From the NCBI RefSeq assembly GCF_030817175.1, contig NZ_JAUSYY010000001.1:1302001-1366000 (forward strand): a stretch of DNA of 64,000 nucleotides, written 5' to 3'. Source of the DNA: Agromyces ramosus. GTDB lineage: Bacteria; Actinomycetota; Actinomycetes; Actinomycetales; Microbacteriaceae. Position 1 is the first letter of the stretch; every line of letters starts with the position of its first letter. The notes beneath the pieces are model-generated. The model had not been told where the DNA came from. It ran no database searches and saw only the letters and a list, made by a program, of their open reading frames with translations. Positions 8,752 through 17,890 of the stretch are shown in pieces. The translations under genes and the position numbers were made by a program.

Positions 8752-9737
8752 GCCACCGCCCCGGATGCCGCGAGTGCACGCTCGGCCTGCTTGCGGGCGT
8801 ACTCGGCAGCAGCCTCACGCACCCACGCGCCCTCTTCGTGCGCCTCGCGGCGGCGCCGCAGTCGCTCGGCGTTCGCAGGACCGCGGCCGGCGAGCACCTC
8901 GTTGAACTCGGTCCAGTCGATCTCGCTCATGTCGTACTGCTTCGTCTCCTCGTTCCACCGCAGCTCGGGGTCGGGCAGCGTCACACCGAGCACCGCTGCC
9001 TGCGGCACGAGCATGCCGACGAAGCGCTGGCGCAGCTCGTCGTTCGAGAAGCGCTTGATGTTCCACGCCATCGACTGCGCCGAGTTCGGCGACTGGTCGT
9101 CGGGCGGGCCGAACATCATGAGCGACGGCCAATACCAGCGGTTCACGGCGTCCTGCGCCATCTCGCGCTGCGCCTCGGTGCCCTGCATGAGCTCGAGGAG
9201 GATCTCGAAGCCCTGCCGCTGGTGGAAGGACTCCTCCTTGCAGATGCGCACCATCGCGCGCCCGTACGGGCCGTACGAGGCACGGCACAGCGGCACCTGG
9301 TTGCAGATCGCGGCGCCGTCGACGAGCCAGCCGATGGCGCCCATGTCGGCCCAAGTGGGGGTGAGGTAGTTGAAGATCGAGGAGTAGCGGGCGCGGCCGG
9401 TGATGAGCTGGTCCATCATCTCCTCGCGCGAGATGCCGAGCGTCTGGGCCGCGGAGTAGAGGTAGAGACCGTGGCCGGCTTCGTCTTGCACCTTCGCCAT
9501 GAGGATGGCCTTGCGCTTCAGGCTGGGTGCGCGCGTGATCCAGTTGGACTCGGGCTGCATGCCGATGATCTCGGAGTGGGCGTGCTGCGAGATCTGGCGG
9601 ATGAGCGTCTTGCGGTAGGCGTCTGGCATCCAGTCGCGCGGCTCGATGCGCGAGTCCTTGGCGATGAGCTCGTTGAACTGCTCCTCTTCTGGCGTGAGGT
9701 CACGCTCCACCACGCTGAGGTCTGCGGGAGAGGTCAT
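8748..9737 (-). CDS. paaA: Phenylacetyl-CoA 1,2-epoxidase catalytic subunit PaaA
   Basis: A 329-residue di-iron monooxygenase subunit that forms the 1,2-epoxide of phenylacetyl-CoA. The iron-ligand motifs are visible as [13 protein letters not shown] and [12 protein letters not shown]. The start MTSPADLS at 9737 follows a good AGGAG site; the frame stays open far upstream but crosses the promoter region. It is first gene of paaABCDE. A TetR-type operator lies 28 bp upstream of the ATG, over a likely TATACT -10 box. Confidence 0.95.
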   Translation of the reverse strand: MTSPADLSVVERDLTPEEEQFNELIAKDSRIEPRDWMPDAYRKTLIRQISQHAHSEIIGMQPESNWITRAPSLKRKAILMAKVQDEAGHGLYLYSAAQTLGISREEMMDQLITGRARYSSIFNYLTPTWADMGAIGWLVDGAAICNQVPLCRASYGPYGRAMVRICKEESFHQRQGFEILLELMQGTEAQREMAQDAVNRWYWPSLMMFGPPDDQSPNSAQSMAWNIKRFSNDELRQRFVGMLVPQAAVLGVTLPDPELRWNEETKQYDMSEIDWTEFNEVLAGRGPANAERLRRRREAHEEGAWVREAAAEYARKQAERALAASGAVA

Positions 9738-9760
9738 CGTCGACTCCTGTGTGTTCGCGG

Positions 9761-9795
9761 CATTACTAACCGATCGTTCAGTTAGTATATAGTCA
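9761..9795. promoter_or_regulatory. Divergent paaA/paaI promoter with PaaR-type operator
   Basis: The imperfect palindrome CTAACCGATCGTTCAGTTAG occupies 9766-9785. Opposed -10 like boxes overlap its right edge: TATACT reading towards paaA (9789-9784) and TATAGT reading towards paaI (9788-9793). A near copy (17 of 20 identical) precedes the thiolase gene at 23050-23069. Binding by the TetR regulator at 11755 would block both directions, with phenylacetyl-CoA as the expected inducer from known PaaR systems. Confidence 0.75.
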
Positions 9796-9863
9796 TCCCC
9801 AGCACCGCGGCAACGCCGCGCGAACCGGCCGCGAACTCGCGTGAACTCGATGAGGAGCTTCAG

Positions 9864-10283
9864 ATGACCGACGCCCCGACCACCGCCGATGCACCGGGTC
9901 GCGCCATGATGCAGCGCGATCTCGCCTCCGCCGCCCTCGGCATGGTCGTCGAGCGCGACGACCCCGGCATCGCCGTCGTCTCGATGCGCGTGCGCGACGA
10001 CATGACCAACGGGTTCCGCATCACCCACGGCGGCCTCGTGTTCACCCTCGCCGACACGGCCTTCGCCATCGCCTGCAACGAAGACGACAACGTCACCGTC
10101 GCGGCGGGCGCCGACATCACCTTCCTGAAGTCCACGGTCGCGGGCCAGACGCTCACGGCGACCGCGGTCCGCCGCACCCGGAGCGGACGCACCGGGCTCT
10201 ACGACGTGTCGGTCGTCGACGAGCACGGCGACGCGGTCGCCGAGTTCCGCGGCCGTTCGATCTCCACCAACCGCAGCATCTGA
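9864..10283 (+). CDS. paaI: Hydroxyphenylacetyl-CoA thioesterase PaaI
   Basis: A 139-residue hotdog-fold thioesterase with the PaaI signature [20 protein letters not shown], in which the Asp of LADTAFA is the catalytic type residue, and [16 protein letters not shown]. It releases CoA from dead-end phenylacetate ring intermediates. The start has a GAGGAG site 8 bases upstream (GATGAGGAGCTTCAG). Transcribed divergently from paaA and followed 16 bp later by paaK. Confidence 0.92.
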   Translation: MTDAPTTADAPGRAMMQRDLASAALGMVVERDDPGIAVVSMRVRDDMTNGFRITHGGLVFTLADTAFAIACNEDDNVTVAAGADITFLKSTVAGQTLTATAVRRTRSGRTGLYDVSVVDEHGDAVAEFRGRSISTNRSI

Positions 10284-10299
10284 CCCCACCGGAGCCCAC

Positions 10300-11637
10300 G
10301 TGTCGACGACGACCACCTCCCCCACCGTCTCGGGCCTCGAGCCCGTCACCCCCGGCGAACTCGACCCCGAGGAGCGGATGTCCCGCCCCGAGATCGAGGC
10401 GCTGCAGCTCCAGCGGCTGCAACAGACCGTGCAGCACGCCTACGCGAACGTGCCGCTGTACACGCGCAAGTTCGACGAAGCCGGCGTGCACCCCCGAGAC
10501 ATCCGGTCGCTGTCGGATGTCGCGAAGCTGCCGTTCACGACGAAAGCCGACCTGCGCGAGACCTACCCGTTCGGCATGTTCGCCGTGCCGATGGCGCAGG
10601 TCGCGCGCATCCACGCATCGAGCGGCACGACGGGGCGACCGACCGTCGTCGGGTACACGACGGGTGATCTCGATCGCTGGGCGACGCTCGTGGCGCGGTC
10701 ACTGCGGGCGAGCGGCATCAGACCAGGCATGAAGGTGCACAACGCCTACGGCTACGGCCTCTTCACGGGTGGGCTCGGCGCACACGCCGGCATCGAGAAG
10801 CTCGGCGCGACCGTCATCCCCATGTCGGGCGGGCAGACCGCTCGGCAGGTGCAGCTCATCATCGACTTCGAACCCGACGCCATCCTCTGCACGCCGAGCT
10901 ACCTCCTGACGATCGCCGACTGCATGGCCGAGCAGGGCATCGACCCGCGCTCGACCTCGCTGAAGGTCGCCGTGCTCGGCGCCGAGCCGTGGACCAACGA
11001 GATGCGCCACGAGCTCGAGCAGCGCCTCGGCATCGACGCGCTCGACATCTACGGCCTCTCCGAGGTCATGGGTCCGGGCGTCGGCAACGAGTGCCTCGAG
11101 ACGAAAGACGGGCCGCACCTCTGGGAGGACCACTTCCTGCCCGAGATCATCGACGGTGAGTCCGGCGCGCAGCTGCCCGACGGCGAGATGGGCGAGCTCG
11201 TCTTCACGTCGCTCACGAAAGAGGCGTTCCCCGTCATCCGGTACCGCACCCGCGACCTCACGCGGCTGCTGCCCGGCACGGCGCGGCCCGGCATGCGCCG
11301 CATGGAGAAGATCACCGGTCGCAACGACGACATGATCATCCTGCGCGGCGTGAACCTGTTCCCGACGCAGATCGAGGAGCTCGTGCTCGGCATCGAGCAG
11401 CTGACGCCGCACTTCATCCTCGAGCTCACCCGCACCGGCACCATGGACGACCTCACGGTGCGCATCGAACGGCACCCCGACCTCGAGGTCGAGGTGTGCG
11501 AGGTCGCCACCGTCGTGCTCGCAAAGCGCATCAAGGAGCACATCGGGTCATCCGTCGCCGTTCGCCTCGAGGAGCCGGGCACGCTGCCGCGCAGCGAGGG
11601 CAAGTACCAGCGCGTCTACGACCTGCGAACGAAGTGA
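10300..11637 (+). CDS. paaK: Phenylacetate-CoA ligase
   Basis: A 445-residue adenylate-forming ligase that makes phenylacetyl-CoA from phenylacetate, ATP and CoA, the entry step of the pathway. The P-loop like motif [16 protein letters not shown] is near residue 107. Further signatures are [34 protein letters not shown] and the C-terminal [20 protein letters not shown]. It uses GTG at 10300, preceded by CCGGAG. The length equals typical PaaK. Confidence 0.95.
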   Translation: MSTTTTSPTVSGLEPVTPGELDPEERMSRPEIEALQLQRLQQTVQHAYANVPLYTRKFDEAGVHPRDIRSLSDVAKLPFTTKADLRETYPFGMFAVPMAQVARIHASSGTTGRPTVVGYTTGDLDRWATLVARSLRASGIRPGMKVHNAYGYGLFTGGLGAHAGIEKLGATVIPMSGGQTARQVQLIIDFEPDAILCTPSYLLTIADCMAEQGIDPRSTSLKVAVLGAEPWTNEMRHELEQRLGIDALDIYGLSEVMGPGVGNECLETKDGPHLWEDHFLPEIIDGESGAQLPDGEMGELVFTSLTKEAFPVIRYRTRDLTRLLPGTARPGMRRMEKITGRNDDMIILRGVNLFPTQIEELVLGIEQLTPHFILELTRTGTMDDLTVRIERHPDLEVEVCEVATVVLAKRIKEHIGSSVAVRLEEPGTLPRSEGKYQRVYDLRTK

Positions 11638-11672
11638 GCGGATGCCGCGTGGTCGCCCTCTCGGCGACGCCC

Positions 11673-11725
11673 AGAGTGCGCGAACGGTCGGAATCCCGGC
11701 CCCGAAACGACAACACGAGCACTCT
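11673..11725. repeat. 53-bp inverted-repeat element between paaK and the TetR gene
   Basis: The ends AGAGTGC (11673-11679) and GCACTCT (11719-11725) are exact inverted repeats, with weaker pairing further in. The size and plan resemble the inverted-repeat elements at 20042, 53757, 54475 and 57605, but the sequence differs. It may be only a local hairpin between two co-directional genes. Confidence 0.4.
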
Positions 11726-11754
11726 CGATGCACGTGAGTGGGAGACTGAGGGCG

Positions 11755-12384
11755 ATGTCTGACAACGGATCACTTCGACGGGGCCGACCCGGCTACGACC
11801 AGCGCGGCATCCTCGACGTCGCCGTGTCCGCGTTCATCGAGTACGGCTACGACGCGACGTCCATGGGCGTGCTCGCCGACCGCCTCGGCCTCTCGAAGTC
11901 GGCGATCTACCACCACTTCGCCTCGAAGGACGAGATCCTCGAGCGCGCGCTCGACGAAGCGCTCAACTCCCTCGAGGGGGTGCTCGAGGGCACGGATGCC
12001 TCGACCGGCCGTGCCGCCGATCGCCTCGATCTCGTGCTGCGAGGTGCCGTGCACGTGCTCGTCGACAAGCTCTCGTACGTGACGCTGCTGCTCCGCGTGC
12101 GGGGCAACACCGAGGTGGAGCGTCAGGCGCTCGCCCGCCGGCGCGCGTTCGACCGCAGGGTCACCGCACTCGTCGAGGAAGCACAGGCGGAGGGCACGGT
12201 TCGCAGCGACATCGACGCGAGCGTCGTCTCGCGCCTGCTCTTCGGCATGATCAACTCGATCGTCGAGTGGTACCGCGCGGGTGGTCGTGAAGACGCCGAC
12301 AAGCTCGCCGACGACGTCATCGCGGTCGCCCTCGACGGCCTGCGCATGCCGACCTCGAACCGCGTCGACGAGCTGCTCGGCTGA
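11755..12384 (+). CDS. paaR: TetR-family regulator of the phenylacetate regulon (PaaR-like)
   Basis: A 209-residue TetR regulator. The N-terminal helix-turn-helix is DATSMGVLADRLGLSKSAIYHHFASKDE, cited by its ends at residues 30-55; a ligand-binding helical domain follows. The start MSDNGS at 11755 is chosen because it begins just before the DNA-binding domain. Its position after paaK, and two near-identical TetR-type palindromes in front of paaA and the thiolase gene, suggest a paa repressor relieved by phenylacetyl-CoA. The ligand is inferred from characterised PaaR proteins, not seen. Confidence 0.85.
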   Translation: MSDNGSLRRGRPGYDQRGILDVAVSAFIEYGYDATSMGVLADRLGLSKSAIYHHFASKDEILERALDEALNSLEGVLEGTDASTGRAADRLDLVLRGAVHVLVDKLSYVTLLLRVRGNTEVERQALARRRAFDRRVTALVEEAQAEGTVRSDIDASVVSRLLFGMINSIVEWYRAGGREDADKLADDVIAVALDGLRMPTSNRVDELLG

Positions 12385-12395
12385 AGGGAGCCATC

Positions 12396-12781
12396 GTGAT
12401 CGAGCCGATCGAGAACCTGCCCGCCGGCGTCATCGGATTCCGCGCCAGCGGAACCCTCGAGACATCCGACTACCGTGACAACCTCGTGCCGGCGATCGAG
12501 AAGGCCCTCGACGAGCACGGGAAGGTCAACGTCGTCGCCGTGCTCGGCGACGACTTCGATCACCTGTCGATCGGCGCCACCTGGGAGGACGCGAAGCTCG
12601 TCGGCCTGCCGCTCTCGAGCTGGGGTCGCGCTGCGGTCGTGACCGATCACCACGTGCTCGCCGACCTGGCGACGGCGTTCGGCGGGCTCGTTCCCGGCGG
12701 CTTCCGGGTGTTCCGCTCGCTGAGGAGCGTGCGGCGGTCGACTGGGTCGCCGAGGCCGTCGAACGACCGGCGGCCGAGTAG
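12396..12781 (+). pseudogene. SpoIIAA-like (STAS/SEC14) protein, frameshifted near its end
   Basis: From GTG 12396 (AAGGGAG upstream) the frame encodes MIEPIENLPAGVIGFRASGT through LSSWGRAAVVTDHH, a SpoIIAA-like domain protein. Near 12711 the expected ending leaves the frame. Restoring one C in TTCCGCTC gives VFPLAEERAAVDWVAEAVE and a stop at 12779-12781, for a normal protein of 128 residues. Without correction the frame runs on for hundreds of codons through an antisense gene. A single-base homopolymer loss, real or a sequencing error, is the best explanation. Function in these proteins is unknown. It may be the last gene of the paaI-paaK-paaR unit (11-bp gap). Confidence 0.8.
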
Positions 12782-12788
12782 CGCGAGG

Positions 12789-13592
12789 TCACGCTGGCTT
12801 CGTGCCCGCCACCAGCGCGAACGTGAGGAGCTCGCCGGCGTCGGCCTCGAGCATCCGGATCACCGCGTCGGAATCGGCGGAGCCCGATGCCGTGAACCGC
12901 GTCCAGCGGAGCCAATCGGCCGCGGCGCCCTCTTGCTCGCGCGCCACCACGTCGGTGAGGCCCGTCTGCTCCCACAGGAACCGCCACGAATCGGCGGTCG
13001 GCCAGGCGAGCGCCTCCCAGCCGACGACCTCTCGAATGTGCGACGGTATGCCGCCGAGCTCGCGAAGCTCGCGGCGGATGCTCGGCGTCGCGACCCCGAT
13101 GCGGCCGCCCGGCGCCAAGACCCGCAGGAGTGCGGGAAGCGCGCGCACGTCCGTGCCGAAGTACTCGTAGGAGTCGATGCAGACGATCGCGTCGAACGCG
13201 TCGTCGTCGAACGGGAGCGCGCGGGCGTCGGCCTGCACCGCGTGGACGCGGTCGTCGAGGCCGCGCTCGGCGAATCGGCGGGCGTTCTCGTCTGCGTCGA
13301 TCCAGAGGTCGACCGCCCAGACCTCGACGCCCAGCTGCTCGGCGAGGAACGCCGAGGTGGCACCGCGACCGCAGCCGAGGTCGAGGACTCGCATGCCGGG
13401 GCGGAGCGGGACATCCGCCAGCAGGTCCTCGAGCATCCACAGCGGATTCGGGCCCATGTCGAGCTCGCGGAGCCAGCCGGCGTCGTACTGATTCGCGAGG
13501 GGGAAGCGGGGGTGGGTCAGCGCGCCGGCACTCCCGCCGACCGCGGCGCCCTCCTCACCACTCGGACTGGACGCATCTCGGGATTCACTCAC
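12789..13592 (-). CDS. Class I SAM-dependent methyltransferase
   Basis: A 267-residue methyltransferase. Motif I is VLDLGCGRGATSAFLAEQLG (residues about 70-88), with an acidic residue in VWAVDLWID, QADARALPF as motif II and VLAPGGRIGVATP as motif III. The substrate is not evident. The start is GTG 13592, overlapping the stop of the small upstream gene in GTGA, so the pair is probably co-translated. An N-terminal Ser/Glu/Gly-rich stretch of 25 residues precedes the core. Confidence 0.85.
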   Translation of the reverse strand: MSESRDASSPSGEEGAAVGGSAGALTHPRFPLANQYDAGWLRELDMGPNPLWMLEDLLADVPLRPGMRVLDLGCGRGATSAFLAEQLGVEVWAVDLWIDADENARRFAERGLDDRVHAVQADARALPFDDDAFDAIVCIDSYEYFGTDVRALPALLRVLAPGGRIGVATPSIRRELRELGGIPSHIREVVGWEALAWPTADSWRFLWEQTGLTDVVAREQEGAAADWLRWTRFTASGSADSDAVIRMLEADAGELLTFALVAGTKPA

Positions 13593-13828
13593 GCCTTCAG
13601 CGTGGACGCCCAGGTGCTGCCGGTCAACTCGTCGCCGCCGCGCTGCCGTGCCGCGGAAGCTGCGCGGCGTGCCTGCTTCGAGCTCCGGCTCGAGTGGGCG
13701 GTCGTCGCCTCGCCCGCGCGCTCGCTGTCGAGGCGCTCGTTCACCACGCGACGACGCTCGAGCTCACGGGTGAGCTGCGCCTCGCGCTCGGCCTGCAGGT
13801 GGGGGAAGGTGATCTCTGAGATGAACAT
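13589..13828 (-). CDS. Small basic protein, unknown function
   Basis: A 79-residue protein (MFISEITFPHLQAEREAQLT) with a Glu/Arg-rich, probably helical N-terminal half and a Ser/Ala/Arg-rich tail. I do not recognise a family. Support for being real: an AGGAG site 6 bases before the ATG and a GTGA overlap with the methyltransferase that follows. The run CACACAGGAGTCGAC before the ATG is also found before paaA, perhaps by chance. Confidence 0.6.
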   Translation of the reverse strand: MFISEITFPHLQAEREAQLTRELERRRVVNERLDSERAGEATTAHSSRSSKQARRAASAARQRGGDELTGSTWASTLKA

Positions 13829-13970
13829 GTCGACTCCTGTGTGTGTATACGTCGAGATTCCTCGCTAAGGCGGGGACGAGGCATCCGCTGATCGCCCTAT
13901 TCCTGCGACGACCTCCGGGCGGGCGTCTGAGGTAGGGAATGAGCGGATGCCCCGCGGCGCTGTAATTGAG

Positions 13971-15017
13971 GTGAAGCAACGCATCGGGTTCCTCTCGTTC
14001 GGCCACTGGCATCCGTCGCCCCAGTCGGGTACCCGCACCGGACGGGACGCGCTCGTGCAGTCGATCGAGCTCGCCGTGGCGGCCGAGGAGCTCGGCATCG
14101 ACGGTGCGTTCTTCCGCGTGCACCACTTCGCACGGCAGCTCGCGTCGCCGTTCCCGATGCTCGCCGCGATCGGCGCGCGCACGAGCCGCATCGAGATCGG
14201 CACGGGCGTCATCGACATGCGCTACGAGAATCCCCTCTACATGGCCGAGGAGGCGGCGGCGGCCGACCTCATCAGCGCGCACGCCGGCGGCGAGGGACGC
14301 CTGCAGCTCGGCGTGAGCCGCGGGTCACCCGAGACGGCGCTGAACGGCGCGCACTCGTTCGGCTTCGTGCCGCCCGAGGGCGAGACCGACGCCGATCTCG
14401 CCCGCGCGAAGACCGAGCTGTTCCGCGCGGCGATCGCCGGCGCCGGGGTCGCGCCGGCGAACCCGCAGATGACCGGCTCGACGGGGCTGCTGCCCATCCA
14501 GCCGCAGTCGCCGGGGCTTCCCGACCGCATCTGGTGGGGCAGTGGCACGCGGGCCACCGCGAAGTGGACCGCCGAGCAGGGCATGAACCTCATGAGCTCG
14601 ACGCTGCTGACCGAAGACACCGGGGTGCCCTTCGACGAGCTGCAGGCCGAGCAGATCCAGATCTTCCGCAATGCGTGGGCGGATGCCGGATGGGAGCGCA
14701 CCCCGCGCGTCTCGGTGTCGCGCAGCATCCTGCCGATCCTGACCGACGAAGACCGCATGTACTTCGGCGAGCGCGAGGCGTCCGACGGTCAAGACCAGGT
14801 CGGGTTCCTCGACGGCGGCATCGCCCGCTTCGGCAAGAGCTATATCGGCGAGCCCGACAGGATCGCCGCCGAGCTCGCGCAGGATGCCGCGGTCGCGGCA
14901 TCCGACACCCTGCTCGTCACCGTGCCGAACCAGCTGGGCGTCGAGTACAACACGCGGTTGCTCGCAGCGATCGCCGAGCACATCGCGCCGGCGATCGGGT
15001 GGACGCCCGCCGACTGA
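13971..15017 (+). CDS. LLM-class flavin-dependent oxidoreductase
   Basis: A 348-residue luciferase-like monooxygenase. It begins KQRIGFLSFGHWHPSPQSGT and contains VHHFARQLASPFPMLAAIGA, IEIGTGVIDMRYENPLYMAE and LQLGVSRGSP. It probably uses FMN or F420; the substrate is unknown. GTG 13971 is preferred to ATG 13947 because the family begins with (M)KQRIGFLSFG. A TGTAAT sequence a few bases upstream may be a -10 box, although it sits close to the start. It stands alone between the methyltransferase pair and recQ. Confidence 0.85.
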   Translation: MKQRIGFLSFGHWHPSPQSGTRTGRDALVQSIELAVAAEELGIDGAFFRVHHFARQLASPFPMLAAIGARTSRIEIGTGVIDMRYENPLYMAEEAAAADLISAHAGGEGRLQLGVSRGSPETALNGAHSFGFVPPEGETDADLARAKTELFRAAIAGAGVAPANPQMTGSTGLLPIQPQSPGLPDRIWWGSGTRATAKWTAEQGMNLMSSTLLTEDTGVPFDELQAEQIQIFRNAWADAGWERTPRVSVSRSILPILTDEDRMYFGEREASDGQDQVGFLDGGIARFGKSYIGEPDRIAAELAQDAAVAASDTLLVTVPNQLGVEYNTRLLAAIAEHIAPAIGWTPAD

Positions 15018-15075
15018 CACAGGTGGTTGCGCCGGCTGACAGGTGGTTGTCGGCCGCATCGGCCAAAGTGGGGTC

Positions 15076-17187
15076 ATGACCCTCGCCGCACCGCCCGCCG
15101 ACACCGCCGACACGCGGGTCGCCGCACTTGAAGCGCTGCGCGAGCTCGTCGGCCGCGACGACGCCGACTTCCACGACGGGCAGTTCGAGGCGATCGCGGC
15201 CCTCGTCGAGGGCCGGCGGCGCGCCCTGGTGGTGCAGCGCACCGGCTGGGGCAAGTCGGCGGTCTACTTCGTCGCGACCTTGCTGCTGCGCCGGCAGGGC
15301 GCCGGGCCGACCGTGCTCGTCTCTCCCCTGCTCGCGCTCATGCGCGACCAGATCGCCGCCGCCGAGCGCGCCGGCGTGCGTGCCGTGGCCATCAACTCGA
15401 CGAACGCGCACGAGTGGCGCGACGTGCTCGCACAGCTCGACCGCGACGAGGTCGACGTGCTGCTCGTCTCGCCCGAACGGCTCAACAACCCGTCGTTCCG
15501 TGAAGAGCAGCTGCCCGCGCTCGTACGGCGCATCGGCATGCTCGTCGTCGACGAGGCGCACTGCATCAGCGACTGGGGCCACGACTTCCGGCCCGACTAC
15601 CGGCGGCTGCGCGACCTCATCTCGCAGATGCCGCCCGAGGTGCCGGTGCTCGCGACGACCGCGACGGCCAACAGCCGAGTGGTGGCGGATGTCGCGGAGC
15701 AGCTCGGTTCCGCCGGCGACGTGCTGACGATCCGCGGGCCGCTCGCCCGCGCGTCGCTGCGGCTCGGCGTGCTGCGCCTGCCCGACTCGCCGAGCCGCCT
15801 CGCGTGGCTGCTCAGCCACCTCGACGACCTGCCCGGCTCCGGCATCATCTACACGCTGACGGTGGCGGCGGCTGTTGATACGGCCCGACTGCTCCGCGAT
15901 CGCGGGCACGACGTGCGCGCCTACACGGGGCAGACCGACACCGACGAGCGCACCGAGTCCGAGGGCATGCTGAAGCGCAACGAGGTGAAGGCGCTCGTCG
16001 CCACGAGCGCGCTCGGCATGGGCTTCGACAAGCCCGACCTCGGCTTCGTGCTGCACCTCGGCGCACCCTCGTCGCCGGTGGCGTACTACCAGCAGGTGGG
16101 GCGCGCGGGCCGCGCGAGCGAGAGCGCCGACGTGCTGCTGCTGCCCGGCACCGAAGACGGCGCCATCTGGCACTATTTCGCGACCGCTTCGATGCCCGAC
16201 CAGGAGCGTGCCGAGCGGGTCATCGCGGCGCTCGGCGATGCGCCGGTGTCGACGCCCGCCCTCGAGGCGATGGTCGACATCCGCCGCTCGCCGCTCGAGC
16301 TGCTCCTCAAGGTGCTCGACGTCGACGGCGCGGTGCGCCGGGTGCAGGGCGGCTGGGTGGCGACCGGGGTTCCGTGGGTCTACGACGCCGAGCGCTACAG
16401 CCGCATCGCCGCCGAGCGCGAGGCCGAGCAGCAGCACATGATCGAGTACGAGCAGACCGACGCATGCCGCATGGAGTTCCTCCAGCGCTCGCTCGACGAC
16501 GAGACGGCGGCGCCGTGCGGTCGCTGCGACAACTGTGCGGGCGTCTGGTTCCCTCGCGAGATCGAGGCATCCGCGAGCGCCTCGGCCGCCGAATCGCTCG
16601 ACCGCGTCGGCGTGCCCGTCGAGCCGCGGCGCGCCTGGCCCACCGGCGCCGACCGGCTCGGCGTTCCCGTGAAGGGCCGCATCGCGCCCGCCGAGCAGGC
16701 GAGCGAGGGGCGGGCGCTCGCCCGTCTCACCGACCTCGGCTGGGGCGGCACGCTGCGCGAGCTCTTCGCGGCCGGCGCGCCCGACGCGCCGGTCTCGCCG
16801 CAGGTGCTCGCGGCGTGCGTGCGCGTGCTCGCCGACTGGGGCTGGGCTGAGCGCCCGGTCGCCGTCGTCGCAATGCCCTCGCGCTCACGGCCGTTGCTCG
16901 TCGACTCGCTCGCCCGCGGCCTCGCCGAGGTCGGGCGCCTGCCGTACCTCGGTGCACTCGGTCACGCCGGCGGCGGGCCGACCGGACAACCCGGCGGCAA
17001 CAGCGCCTTCCGCCTCGCGGGCCTCTGGGATCGCTTCACCGCCGATGGCCTCGATGTGCCCTCGGGCGGCGTGCTGCTCGTCGACGACCAGGCCGACAGT
17101 CGCTGGACCCTCACCATCGCGGCTCGCACCCTCCGCCAGGCGGGCACCACCGAGGTGTTGCCGTTCGTGCTCGCGCTGCGCGGCTGA
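15076..17187 (+). CDS. recQ: RecQ-family ATP-dependent DNA helicase with phosphoribosyltransferase-like C-terminus
   Basis: A 703-residue protein. Walker A is RTGWGKSAV at about residues 55-63, and DEAH is in VVDEAHCISDWGHDFRPDYR at about 156. The helicase C lobe has ATSALGMGFDKPDLGFVLH and QQVGRAGRASESA. A zinc-binding region has CRMEFLQRSL and CGRCDNC. The last 100 residues are not the usual HRDC domain: they carry GGVLLVDDQADSRWTLTIAA, which resembles the PRPP-binding loop of phosphoribosyltransferases (ComF type). RecQ unwinds DNA 3'-5' in repair. ATG 15076 is chosen over an earlier in-frame GTG at 15043. Confidence 0.9.
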   Translation: MTLAAPPADTADTRVAALEALRELVGRDDADFHDGQFEAIAALVEGRRRALVVQRTGWGKSAVYFVATLLLRRQGAGPTVLVSPLLALMRDQIAAAERAGVRAVAINSTNAHEWRDVLAQLDRDEVDVLLVSPERLNNPSFREEQLPALVRRIGMLVVDEAHCISDWGHDFRPDYRRLRDLISQMPPEVPVLATTATANSRVVADVAEQLGSAGDVLTIRGPLARASLRLGVLRLPDSPSRLAWLLSHLDDLPGSGIIYTLTVAAAVDTARLLRDRGHDVRAYTGQTDTDERTESEGMLKRNEVKALVATSALGMGFDKPDLGFVLHLGAPSSPVAYYQQVGRAGRASESADVLLLPGTEDGAIWHYFATASMPDQERAERVIAALGDAPVSTPALEAMVDIRRSPLELLLKVLDVDGAVRRVQGGWVATGVPWVYDAERYSRIAAEREAEQQHMIEYEQTDACRMEFLQRSLDDETAAPCGRCDNCAGVWFPREIEASASASAAESLDRVGVPVEPRRAWPTGADRLGVPVKGRIAPAEQASEGRALARLTDLGWGGTLRELFAAGAPDAPVSPQVLAACVRVLADWGWAERPVAVVAMPSRSRPLLVDSLARGLAEVGRLPYLGALGHAGGGPTGQPGGNSAFRLAGLWDRFTADGLDVPSGGVLLVDDQADSRWTLTIAARTLRQAGTTEVLPFVLALRG

Positions 17188-17206
17188 CGCGTGCGTGAGT
17201 GGCAAC

Positions 17207-17356
17207 ATGACCAGAAGAAGATGGGTCGTCGCGATCGTGACGGTCGTGCTCATCGCTGCGCTGATCGTGCTCTACTCGCTCGGACTCCTCGGGAACACGC
17301 CCGTCGCGGCTCCCGCCCCGGCGAGTCGCTGGCTCTCGAGCGGCGCATCACGCTGA
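17207..17356 (+). CDS. Small single-helix membrane protein, possibly frameshifted
   Basis: A 49-residue ORF: basic MTRRRW, one membrane helix (VVAIVTVVLIAALIVLYSLGLLG), then an Ala/Pro-rich end. It begins 20 bp after recQ. In the next frame the sequence ESLALERRITLTPGQGFKISKD continues to a stop at 17427 and looks protein-like, so the gene may be longer and broken near 17325. There is no clear ribosome-binding site. Family not recognised. Confidence 0.4.
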   Translation: MTRRRWVVAIVTVVLIAALIVLYSLGLLGNTPVAAPAPASRWLSSGASR

Positions 17357-17461
17357 CACCCGGCCAGGGCTTCAAGATCTCGAAGGATCAGTCGAGATCG
17401 CATCCCGACCGCAGCCCCCAGAGCTGAAGCGCGAGACCACTCGGCCGTTGGTAGCCGATGG

Positions 17462-17890
17462 TCACCAAGGCGACGGGCGGTCGTTGTCGCGCTCGCCATC
17501 GTCGGGGAAGTGCGGCAACTCGGAGCCACCCGCGCGGACGCACAGCCACCGCAGTTGCTCCGGGCTGTCGGGGGCGCAGCGCCAGGTGCGCCACACGCCC
17601 TGGCCGACGCGCACGACGCTGCCGGCACCGACGTCGACGACCTCATCGTCGAGGCCCATCTGCCCCCGTCCGCCGAGGAACACGTACACCTCTTCGATGC
17701 GGGCGTGCGTGTGCCAATAGCCCGCCTCCTCGCCCGCCTCGAGCGCGTTCGCCGACATGCCGATGTACTGCATCGTCAGGTCATGGTCGACGATCCGCCG
17801 GCCATCGCGCGAGCTCTCGGGGCGGAAGCCGCCGTAGTGGGCCCGCCACTCGTCGAGCCCGCCCATCTCCAGAACTTCGTAGTCACTCAC
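17462..17890 (-). CDS. Cupin-domain protein
   Basis: A 142-residue single-domain cupin. The metal-binding motifs are YWHTHARIEEVYVFLGGRGQ, with two His and a Glu, and a later GAGSVVRVGQGVWRTWRCAP. Enzymatic role unknown. The GTG start at 17890 overlaps the paaZ stop in GTGA, which puts it at the end of the paaZ transcript. The fit suggests a linked but undefined role in aromatic catabolism or regulation; that is inference. Confidence 0.75.
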   Translation of the reverse strand: MSDYEVLEMGGLDEWRAHYGGFRPESSRDGRRIVDHDLTMQYIGMSANALEAGEEAGYWHTHARIEEVYVFLGGRGQMGLDDEVVDVGAGSVVRVGQGVWRTWRCAPDSPEQLRWLCVRAGGSELPHFPDDGERDNDRPSPW

